In this document: positions 1 through 28,698 of the stretch, piece after piece
Layout of the letters: each line of letters starts with the position of its first letter
Position numbering within the stretch: position 1 is the first letter of the stretch
Assembly (NCBI GenBank): GCA_935421135.1
Contig: OW285188.1
Location: forward strand, 22,669,233-22,733,232
Reading direction: 5' to 3'
DNA: 64,000 bases
Source: Bugulina stolonifera
Lineage: Eukaryota; Bryozoa; Gymnolaemata; Cheilostomatida; Bugulidae
Translations under genes and position numbers: made by a program
Notes under the pieces: generated by a model
The model's input: only the letters and a program-made list of their open reading frames with translations
The model's database searches: none
Told to the model about the DNA's origin: nothing

Positions 1-181
1 GCTGCTCGGGTATAAGAACCCTGAATATCCTGAATATTTCAAATTACTGAAACTCTTTAGAGAGAAAAAGGTACAATTTTCGATTCCAACTGAGTTGAGG
101 TATCTCAACCCAGCACTACACCTACGAGCTGTACCATCAGTTGCTTTCCATAGGTATCAGATTCGCCTATAGGCCTACTAC

Positions 182-761
182 TTATTTTTTCACTGACCAA
201 TTGGTAGGAGTGAACAGAGACAAGCAAATAACAATCGCCACCAACACCACAAGGGCAAGAACTACACTGGTAGACAAAACACATACTAACCCATCCTCCA
301 TGTTCTGTTATCCAATGTGCAAATCTGTCGGAGAGTAAATGATTAGTAGTCCAATGGACAATATTATCCACTTGATTAGGTACATCATTTTCCATAGCTT
401 TCAATGAAAGTTTTACTGAGAATACTAATAATCCAACAATCCGCCCCCATTGAATACCGTTTTCAAACAGTACTGACCCTATGCCTACAAATGCTTCATG
501 AGCTTGTGGTCCATTAACATCTATATTTTCAACCATTTCCACAAATGCATTGTTGTAAGCATTTTCAAATTGTTGACCCAACAGCCGGATTGTCCTCATT
601 GCTGGAGTCGGATGCTCGGCTGGCTCATCACCCCAGTTATTATATCCTGCTAGCCTTAATCTATATGCTGTGTAGTCTCTGACAATCTCTCGTACCTCCA
701 TACTATTGTATTTGTTCTTGTGGATTTTATCATGTGTTAGTCTATCATACACCATGACCAT
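182..761 (-). CDS. Bcl-2 family apoptosis regulator (Bak/Bok-like), reading frame shifts before the C-terminal anchor
   Basis: Bcl-2 family proteins control mitochondrial outer-membrane permeability in apoptosis. The frame from the ATG at 761 shows a BH3-like helix (MRTIRLLGQQFENAYN), a BH1 motif (ENGIQWGRIVGLLVF) and a BH2 motif (HWITEHGGW), in the order and spacing of the family. The BH3 keeps the Leu and Gly, but the usual Asp is Gln. After the BH2 Trp (291-293) the open frame becomes Cys/Gly-rich. The next frame instead encodes a strong hydrophobic tail (LALVVLVAIVICLSLF) followed by a short polar end and a stop at 182-184, which is the expected tail anchor. Joining the two needs either a 25-nt GT-AG removal (262-286) or a one-base indel. 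A splice acceptor (TTTCAG) just upstream of the ATG suggests a 5'UTR exon further out. The family call is firm; assignment to Bak or Bok is tentative. Confidence 0.85.
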
Positions 762-2250
762 TTATATCCTTGATCTGAAACATGAATGAAGGTGTTATAA
801 TTGTAAAGAAAATTAATAATACTAGGTATTATTTTGGTTTATAAAGATAGCACAGAAAAGGACTTAGCTCCCCATACTGTCCATACACAAGACACGGGAT
901 CCACAGAGGTCCTTTTCAGTAGAATATTATATTATACCTAATATAAAGGTAGCGAAGGAAAAGGCAACTACAACCTGTTGTAGTCTGGGAATCAGAATAT
1001 AGTTTTATTGAGCGATTGAATGAGTATGATTGCTACTAGTAATCTTATGATGATAATCAGCATCATTTCATATGTCTAATACAATGCTATCATTATAGAT
1101 TATTACGTTATGTGTCAGTGTGGCACTGACTATCAGTTTCATATAGGCATAGGTGAGGCCTAAATAACCTCCATATGTATGGAAACATATAATTTTTAAT
1201 TTATACACACAACATGAACATGGGCCTAAATTAAAATAGTAGGATAAATATACACTTGTACTATTACAATTACTATACCATATAATAGTAACAATTATAA
1301 TGACAATAGAATATCGTCCTTTTAGTTATAATGTAGATGTAATGTTTGTAATGACCAGTCCAATGTTTATTAAATTATTATATGTTTTGTTATCAATTAA
1401 GAAAATTGAATGTAATAAAAATTGAGTACAGTCAACAGTGAGTATGAGTATATGTAGGCCTATAATATAATAATTACTAATATAATAATATAATTATAAT
1501 AATAAATATAATTAATAATATTATTAATATATATAGGCCTATAAACAACAACATTTATATTAATGTTCAATATTAATATTTGTAACCATAGCCTAAACTT
1601 AGAACTATGATGATATAATGATAATTATAACAATATAATTTAATAATAATGGGCCTGCACCACAGAAATACTATAACTATTAACTATTATACTATTAACT
1701 ATACGGTGACGGTCTATAGCTATACTAGATACTTATAGTATCTAGCATAACCTTGTTGAAACAGATAAACCAACAGAAACTTACTGCAAGAAAGATTTTG
1801 TAACTGTGAAGATGCTATAACTCCATATTGAGAACATTGTTTAGATGTTTCTCACTAACCTTGCTTGCTTCTCCGACAACTATTGATGAACGACTAACTA
1901 CACAACCGCAAATCTCCGGTGTTTTATGGTCATACATAAACACCACACCAGTTTACTTGGTTGTTAGCCTAAAACCCAACTGCTTGTTTGGAGCGCCTGC
2001 ATCCGCCGTAATGATGATACATAGCCTTGGAGTTCGTGTTTCCCGTAAGCGTCTTCGACAAATCCATTTCTGCATATGTGTCTAGTCCAAGAATAGCCTT
2101 TTTTGCCACAGAACAATACGTTTACAGCTCGTTGCAGCTTATTGCGTGCAGAACTAAACATACTATAGGCGTGGTTATCCTTGACCTTTCATTTTGATAG
2201 TGTTTCTGTGTTCTGATCTGATGAAATGAAAAGTAAAAGTAGCAGGAGTC
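762..2250. other. Intergenic region between divergent Bcl-2-like and QARS1 genes
   Basis: This AT-rich stretch of about 1.5 kb separates two divergently oriented start codons. It must contain the promoter and 5'UTR of QARS1, and probably those of the Bcl-2 gene. I see long A/T-only tracts (about 1450-1660) and a slightly more GC-balanced part at 1850-2160. Small open frames here (1828-2085 on +, 1964-2161 on -) show no recognisable domain. No specific promoter element can be supported. Confidence 0.5.
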
Positions 2251-20563
<18,313 letters not shown>

Positions 20564-20638
20564 CCCACATGCAACAGAACAGAAAGCTCTGTTACACATT
20601 TTAGCCAGACATCAAATCTTTGTAATCAGATCAGTACC

Positions 20639-20644
20639 AATAAA
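20639..20644 (+). terminator. Polyadenylation signal of QARS1
   Basis: An AATAAA hexamer lies 76 bases downstream of the QARS1 stop codon (20561-20563), a normal position for a short 3'UTR. The same segment, including an AATAAA, is preserved in the decayed copy at about 40572, which supports it being part of the transcribed 3' end. Confidence 0.65.
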
Positions 20645-21746
20645 CAAAGTGCTACAGGAACTAGGATATTGCTTTATAAGTTTGTATGCTTCACCAAGAC
20701 AGTGAGTTATTGGCAGGTTCTATAAGCAATGCAGCTCTAATAGGCAATGCTTGGTACCAGTCCACCAGTGGCCTTGATTAGTATCCAGCCAGTTACCAAA
20801 GATTATTTTTAATAAATTATATAATTGAAGTCATTAGATCTAATATTGACCAATCATAAGAGCTCCAGAAGGGACTAAAGATACCAACATGTTGGTCTTT
20901 GCATAAGTAGCCTCTCCAGTGTAGCTGAGCCTTTAAACAATCCAGTTTTCTTGCACAACCAGCAACAACTGTTGTGTCAAAAGAAAAACTTTTAATACCT
21001 GCTGGCCCCTTAAACCAATATATCAGAAACCTCTGGTACAGGTTATGATTGAGACTATTGGTATGATTTTAATAATATATACATGTAGATTATCATTATT
21101 GATGATACAGATGGACATTTTTTTAAAAAATATACTTTCTATTAAAATGATGATGACAATAATTGTAGGCAAAAAAGTCCATGTAATCTATAACTTATTA
21201 CTTTACATACCCGTATGTATTGAATGAAGCCAACTTGCTATCACAGAGCTGTAACACTCAGGTGGGCATTTGCTTCCCTGAAAATTTGGTTAAGTATTTA
21301 TAAGTGTTTTACTACTCATCTAGAAAATCTCTGTCTGTTTATTTATACTTTCACCATTGTTCAAGTGTCTCTAGCTCACTTTAGTATTTACTGTATGATC
21401 CACAGTAGCTGGGGGTAGAAGTGAAACCCTAGTTCCCTGCTTATAAGCCTGGTGAGATTGCCCTCCACCAAAAATAGTTGTTGCAGTCTTGCACTATCAT
21501 AATAAATAATGGCAATATTAATACCACTAATATACATAATTATGCTGCATGTCTACAAATTATGGGTGATGGTGGGAAGTTGTCCTCCCTCGTTTGATGG
21601 TCCATTATCTTTGACCTAGGTTCAAGGTTGTGCAATAGCTGCAAATCATCACGTCGCGTGGCTCGTGTGACCATAGAGATAACTCTATGCGTGTGATCAT
21701 CTTTTGTCGACTTCAGGACCGTGGCTATAATCGCAAGTGTGGGCTA
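20645..21746. other. Region downstream of QARS1
   Basis: AT-rich sequence with no recognised gene. The segment near 20937-20975 (CTTGCACAACCAGC) matches the end of the decayed QARS1 copy near 40670-40698, so the duplicated block reached at least this far. A GGAAGTTGTCCTCC motif occurs at about 21576. About 21640-21745 is GC-richer than its surroundings and could be inner sequence of the element that follows. Confidence 0.4.
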
Positions 21747-22462
21747 GTCAACGGTCACGTATAACTCTAACCTAGCCTCCCGACTACATGACACTGATTA
21801 TATACGCTTACATTGCATTACACTTACTTGTACTAATCGTCTATATGTGGTAGTTTGTCACTTATATACCTATTTTGTGCATTACTGAGCAATTATGTCC
21901 TTTTTATACCCATGTAAAGAGGGCCGACCTCTCAGAATTGCCTGATATTGATTTTGTACATGATTTGGATGATTTTAAGCATCTTTTGTTGTACCCGACC
22001 TATTTTGGGTCGGCCATCGGGCTTCCGGCCGCCATATTGTTGCGCAATTTCCGAAGGACACTACCTCGTCTTTTTACGACACTATGTCAGCCTTTTTACC
22101 GGAAGTTCTTATACTATATAAAGCACACTGTTTTTATGTACATTGTCTCAGTTCATGCTCGGATCTCAATAAAGACACATCTATACTTATATACAGAGAC
22201 TTTCACTTCGTAGATAGGTCGTTCCAGTTGTCAAGGTCTTCGACCTTGCCTCCCGAACCGCCTTCTAGGTCGGATCACTCTTTTTCAGTATAGTAAACAA
22301 GCATCGACTCGGGACCACATGGGTCGTCTTGAGTAGTTATTAGACTACTAGTACCTGTTGATCTTTCATGTAATGAGAAGGCCTGGTACCACTCATAGGC
22401 TCTTTATTTTGGACAAGGGATTCGTCTTAGGACGACAGCACAACCGCCCAAAAACCATTACA
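21747..22462 (+). mobile_element. LTR-like repeat, copy 1
   Basis: About 716 bases align base for base with the repeat at 36423-37132. The right end is CCATTACA. The left end has decayed from TGTAATGGTCAC to a form ending ACGGTCAC. Inside are a TATA-like ACTATATAAAGCAC (about 22107) and, about 50 bases later, CTCAATAAAGACAC, an arrangement resembling the U3-R-U5 of a retrotransposon LTR. A 112-codon open frame (21875-22213) is kept at the same length in copy 2. No internal gag or pol is visible, so this is probably a solo LTR. Confidence 0.7.
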
Positions 22463-25290
22463 ATAAATACTAAAGGTAACAAAAGGCCCATGAGATTGGA
22501 ATTCTTTTGGACCCAAAGTAAAAATTCAAATTGAGCAACTTTGGTTCTAGAATTCACCATACTGCTTCATTTTATTTTTAATCTGCATAGTGTCCTAATT
22601 AATAATACATAGTGCCATACTCATAATAATGTGCTGGTCGTCACCCCTATAGACATTATATCTATCTATATTTAGCCTTATATACATCATAATAACACCA
22701 CACAATTCACCGAAGTTCCTGCTCTACGGAGAAGATACCTCTACGTCCCGTCATTAGGCAGAATTGTTTCACTTATGAATTGTAATCTTTAATGGATTAT
22801 GAAATGCTACCGTTCCATTGTTTTCGTTGTTATGGAGCATTATGCTTTGACACTATGTAAATATTATGAATTTTTAGCCCATGAGGTGGATGGATGTACC
22901 AGAGGATATCACAGGATAGGATAACTAACAGTGAAGTGCTATAGAATACCGTAGGTGAGTTTGTTGTTGTATTTTTATTTAATTATTTGTGTCAATTTGC
23001 AAATTTCAACTTGATTTCTTTTTATTCCCATGTACACCCGACCAGCAAGTTGTATATAACTTACAATTACAATAATATAATGCAATAATATATTAATATT
23101 GTTATTGTAATAAAATAGCTGGTCAACCAGAACCACTATTGCTTCCACCTAACCAACAGCCAAAGCCAAATGAATGCCAACTACAGGGCTACACTGCACT
23201 ACAGCCTATACTAAAGCAAAGATAGTGAACGGAAAGATGGTTCACTCTGGCCAAAAACAGCCCGCCTCCAAATATGGTTCGACTTAAGCAAGGAGTTGTA
23301 CCACCTTGTGTACAAATTCGCAATTACTATTGGTATTCCTCGGACAAATCTTTGATGCTTCCTTACAATACGTATAAACATTTTATTTAAATGTATATGA
23401 ACGGGATCTCATTACAGGATGTACAATATTACCATTGTTAAACTGTGATGCTGGGCGAACAAATATTCAAAGACTCAGTAGATGCATGGCGGGAAAGCGA
23501 ATCACGGAACTCCCGGACCACCAAATTGGCCGCATTCGGTGGGACAGGGTATAATCATTAAGTGGACCAATTTTTGCTTTTGCTACCTTTGCCCATATAA
23601 ACAATCCATTCACATAAAAATACCCACCAAGAAGGTAACAAGGATAGTGGAAGGATCACTAATTTACAGTTACCTGTCCCACAAAATACGCTCAGTTTGG
23701 TGGCCTGGACTTTCCGCTGCTCTCTTTTCCACCATCTATCTGCTGGGTCTTTGAATAAACTGTTAGACTGGCATCGCTTGGTAACACTTGCATGTTGCAT
23801 GAGGTCTTGTTTATTATATTGATACTTTATACGAGACTATAGTGAAGAAGCGTCTGTGGTTAGCCTGAAGCACACCAATCAAAATATTTGTGTACAGGGT
23901 AGTATAACTCTTTGCGTAATAGGGATCGTGCTTGAACGGAGGGTGAGGAATGTTTTTTTTTGCTGAAATAATCCACTCTCTTTGAAAGCAACTTGAAAGA
24001 TACTTTGTTGGTGTCTTATTGGCACGTCAGATATCAAGATTCCAAATTTCAAGTCTTCAATTTTATTCGGAATAAACATTGTAATGTAATTATATGTTTA
24101 TCCTATCTAAAAGTATTTAATTTTTTGGATAAAATCGTGGATTTCCTTTCAATTTGTTGCATATAAATAGTGACAATTAGTATATTTAAGAGTTGTCCAC
24201 TCTTGCGCACTTGAGAGAATGTAACTCCTCACTAAAACTGATTGGCTGACTGTAGATAGGACAGGTATATATAGGAGAGGAGTACCTACACAGTAGAGTA
24301 GTCTCAGTAGAGAGATAGATAGACAGATACCTAGAGTAGACTGTGAAAATGAGGCATGGAGAGACAGCAGTATAGACTGTCGACATACCTGTAGATAAGT
24401 CACACAGTGACAAGAGTGGACGACTACATAGACATTACATATATATATTATACAAATGTATAAGCTATTAGAAAACACGAAAATGGAAGAAAAACTACAA
24501 AATAGAAAACCAAATAAAAACCAATAAAACACTAAAACAAAAACACAAAAAAAACTAAACTAAACTACAATAGTGTGGAGCGTGTGGAGTGTAGGTGGAT
24601 CGTAGGCTACCCAGTAACTCATATCAATGCGTACTAAAGAGTAAGGATATATGCGGAACAACTATCTCGTTGTAGACCTTGGAATAGAGTCGACACCGCC
24701 ACATCCTAGACCACAGAACCAGAACCTACGCCACACAGCTTACTACATTGGAGATCAATGTGCTGACAAAAGGACCTACAGACAGCGTACTACTACTACA
24801 TACTACGTACAGCTGGTGAGTCCTAAGTACTTTGGCTCCAATTAAATGTTATAACTGACAATACCAAAACCCCCAATTTTAGTTATAACAAATTGATATT
24901 AATAAATTTTTTTTCAAATCAACTTCGGAATATGACCTAAAATCTTAACGAGATGGTCATGCCATGACATAGGTCGTAGTAGCAGTACATTTTATGGCAG
25001 CATTGGTTGGCCCAATATAAATAGGCTACCAGATCTTGGTGGGGCACCTGGAAATGCATATATGCGTCTTTGTAGCTAATAATAAAGTCATGTGGGAAAA
25101 CAGTAGTCTTGTTCTTTGCTAGTTGAGTCATTGAATATTGGAAATATTGCTGCATATTAGGTAATGAGGGAGGCCCAATCAAATCTCCGTGGAATTCAGG
25201 AAACTTGGCTAGTATGTGTAGCCATAACAGTATCAATTAAGGTTTTCTGTAATGTTTTTTTCCGTAGGAAATGACAGTGGTAATGTGAAC
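22463..25290. other. Intergenic region between LTR copy 1 and Ig gene A
   Basis: No gene recognised. A short inverted pair, GTGGGACAGG (about 23539) and CCTGTCCCAC (about 23674), brackets about 145 bases and could be the ends of a tiny transposon relic. The open frame 24651-24845 ends at a plausible donor (CAGCTG/GTGAGT) and could be a 5' exon of the Ig gene, but nothing else supports that. The minus open frame 24937-25236 has no domain I recognise. Confidence 0.35.
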
Positions 25291-26019
25291 ATGGAGATGG
25301 CTTATGCGAATCAGCTTTTTTCTGGTGAGTCATTTGCCGTTGCTGCCACTAATGTCCATTATTTGATGCTACATTTTGTTTTATGGCGGTATTCCGGTAT
25401 ATGCCCTCAACATGATTTCGGCATGGGTAAATATAGTCAAAAGCGACTCGTGTACCCTTTCATGCATTAAATATTAATAACATGGAGTTCTCGACCTTTG
25501 TTTAGTTATAAATTTAGTTGAATTATGTGCATATAGAGCTAGCTTCACTGTAATTATAGTATAAGCTGTTGCTGTTTTAGCCGTTGGCTTTTTGCTGTAC
25601 ATATTTACATGCCAGATGCAGATTTCACAGTGCTTCTCTGGTTTACGTTTCTCAATTTCCCGAAATATGACGAGTATAAGCTCAACAGTGGAATATAATG
25701 AGAATAGTGGAACATATGACAATTACAAGTGGATACCCCATTTAATGTGACTTGTATCTACAGCGATGCTGACGTTTCCTTTGGAATAGGAGAGGTAGGT
25801 CTGCTTTTACTTACAGCGAACACAACTTCTAACGGAGTTGAGAGAAATCCGAATTTTTATTTTATTTAAAAGGATATTCAACTAAAACAATATTATTACA
25901 ATCGTTACACTGGTCCTAGCTGGAAAGTAGTGTCCACCACAACAGTTGACCTCATAGAAGGTAGGCCCACTGACTCGGTACTATACTCACAGGTACATGT
26001 AGTTAGTGCAGAATTACCA

Positions 26020-27350
26020 ACACAAGCACTTCATGCTTGGACTGCGATGCAGGTCTCACTGCAATAGTTGCTCGGTTCGCTCGCATGTAATAATAGGTTG
26101 TGGCCATATATTGTGTTCATGCATGTGTATGACCTCTGGTGGCACAGGCATTTTACAGGGATTCCATGAGGAGTTGTGTTTCCATGCATTAGCGGAACAA
26201 CTCCAAGCTCATAGCCTAAGTCCCAACACCAACATAGCGGATGGGGTGGGCCACATACCCATCTTGCTGTGAGTGGGGGTCGAGGGCCTATGACTACGAC
26301 TTCACCCTGTTAGCGATATCGGGTGACCCGGTCCCAAGGTCCTAGCGCAATCCGGACCCAAATGGAACTGAGGTCCAGACCAGCAGCATTGCAACATTAT
26401 ATAACAAAAAACGAAACGGTCTGCGGTCTACGGTTAACGGTCTGCCATCCTCCAATCAGATTTGGGGTCGAAAATTGGGACGACTCATATATGTTGCAAT
26501 GCAGCCGGTCAGCATCTCGGCCCTGGGTGGCGCTAGAACCTTGGGACCGGGTCCCCCTGCATCGCTGCCGGGGCGGGTCTCTAGCCTTAGGCCCTTGGAC
26601 CCTACTTAGGATGGGGTGGGTGCTCGACCCACCCCACTCGCTGAATAAGTGTTGGAACTCGGGCTATGCCTGCAGGGGAGAACCCCTTGATATTTGATTT
26701 ATATATGCTACAATGCTGCCGGTGAGATCTCGGTTCCGGGTGGTGCTAGGATCTTGGGACCGGGTCCCCAGGCATTGCTGCTGGGGCGGGGCCGTAGCCT
26801 TAGGCTCTTGACCCTGACCAAGGGTGGGGTGGGTACCCGACCCACCCCACCCGACACATTGGTGTCGGAACTCAGGCTATCTCCTTGGAGTTGTCTTCTT
26901 AATGCAAGGGGGCACAACTCTTCATGGAATAATTGTAACATACCTGTGCCACCAGAGGTCAGGTATATGCATGACCACAGTACATGAACACAAGCCATCG
27001 TTTCATGCGAGCGGAGCGAGCAAACGTTGCAGTGAACCTTGTGTCACAGACCAAGCACGAAGTGCTTGTTATATAATTAATGGTATAGCTCAAGTTCCAA
27101 CATGCCTTCGGTGGTTGGGTCGAGTACCTACCCCGCCTTGGGTCGAGTCCGAGGGCCTAAGGCTAGGGACCCACTCCAATAGCGATGTTGGGGGACCCAG
27201 TCCCAAGGTCCTAGCACCATCCGGAGCCGAAATCCAGACCGGCAGCATTGCAACATATATAAATCGTCCCAATTTTCGACCCCTAATCTCATTGGAGGAT
27301 GGCAGACCGCAGACAGACCGTAGACTGTTTTGTTGTTTTATCAGCATTCC
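26020..27350. mobile_element. Foldback-type repeat with long inverted arms (in Ig gene A intron 2)
   Basis: The segment 26020-26395 is the inverted counterpart of about 26690-27075. Both start or end with a CAAGCACTTC(A/G)TGCTTGG terminus and share TGGCACAG and AACTCC(A/T)AG blocks. A second pair, about 26400-26690 against 27090-27345, is also inverted (TCGTCCCAATTTTCGACCCC in one arm, its complement in the other). The arms are clearly GC-richer than the surrounding intron. No transposase is visible. Open frames here, including 26824-27528, are products of the repeat. Confidence 0.75.
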
Positions 27351-27652
27351 ACCACTTTATTACATGGCCCTATGCCTGACAGGGGCAGCTGGCTATTCAT
27401 ACAGACCAGTGGGGTTTATGGAAGCAGGCACTTGTGTGGCACAAGTCCAATGGGTTCCAGAATCTGAGGCTAGTATGCAGGTAAGAAGCATCACACTGTA
27501 TCGCAGGAAAAATGGCACAGCCCCTTAAGGCCGCACAGCTTATATACCAAGTGCCCCTGGTTAGGAAGAAAAACATCACCTGGTCCAGACTACCAGAACT
27601 AAGTCTATTCCATGTATTATTCCCAACTGGGCCGGTTAAATTGTGTCATGTG

Positions 27653-28031
27653 TAGGGCTGGAACGAATCCAAAAATTTTCGAATCTGACGATTCCGATTC
27701 CTGCCACCATGCAGATTCTCGATTCCAATTCCTAAACGATTCCGCGTGAAATTACCCGTTTTAACAAATTCAATATCTTTTGTCACCAAATAAACCATGT
27801 AATCAAACTGTATAAGCATATTTCATCTGCTATTCACTGTTAGTTTGTAGATGAGGACATTTTGTTCAACATTTTTTATTAATAATTAAATAATTTTATA
27901 AATAATTGCTACAAAAAATAACAAAAACTTTACAATGTTGGATTCGAACCTGAGCATTTTGGAACCGAGATTCGGAACCGTGCCTAAGGATTCGGAATCG
28001 GATCCGGATTCGTGGATTTGTCACAGCCTTA
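27653..28031. mobile_element. Non-autonomous hAT-type transposon (379 bp)
   Basis: The ends read TAGGGCTGGAACGAATCC and GGATTTGTCACAGCCTTA, an imperfect terminal inverted pair of the hAT type. The element is flanked on both sides by an identical 8-base target duplication, GTCATGTG (27645-27652 and 28032-28039). The interior is AT-rich with repeated GATTC/GAATC words and no coding capacity. It lies in intron 2 of Ig gene A. Confidence 0.9.
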
Positions 28032-28698
28032 GTCATGTGTTTTGAGGTAGCACCATAGATCTAATATAAAGACACCCTGCTGTTAACGCTTCAATGCCCA
28101 AATGTCTTATTTAATTGTTGGGAAAACCAACAACGTAACGTAATCTCACCATGGTGCTGCAGCCATTCAATGATGGCTCACAGTAATTGTATAGCAGTTG
28201 CCCCTGAGTGCCCTGGCGTTTCTAGCATCAGTTTTTATTTGATGATAATGCTTGGATGAGCATCGAAATAATATTTAATTAGGATTAAAATAAAAAAACT
28301 CTCAAAATGAGTCTTGCTATATTATTTGTCAAAAAATGTCTTCATGTGCTTTATAATTTAATTTGACATTGATAGAAGTTCGTTCGACACAAAGTGTTAT
28401 ATATTTCAGGTATCGTGGAAAGGTGGGAGATCAGGTGACAGACTTGATTCTATTATACATAAACTCAAACGAAGTCGGTCTGGATTTAATGTACATCCAG
28501 AGGTAGTGGATGTCGGTAGCCCACCTAATGGTAGTTTAGTATTAATAGAGGATAAAGTGCCATATAGTTACTATCAGGACTCCGACAATCCAAATGTTAC
28601 TTATGAGTGCCAGCTGCTCACTGTTTCCTTAGTTTCAGCAGAGGACGAGGTAATTGATCAGATAGCTATAAAGCAAACACTGGAGTTGTCTGTTGTTG

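Noticed and set aside
26824..27528. The longest single open frame in the window (234 codons).
   Set aside because: It runs across foldback repeat sequence, its composition is that of the repeat, and the mirrored arm gives similar frames on the other strand.
27935..27955. GGATTCGAACC, identical to a complemented tRNA B-box, suggesting a tRNA or SINE.
   Set aside because: No cloverleaf or A-box at the right distance, and the surrounding hAT element is full of GATTC/GAATC words.
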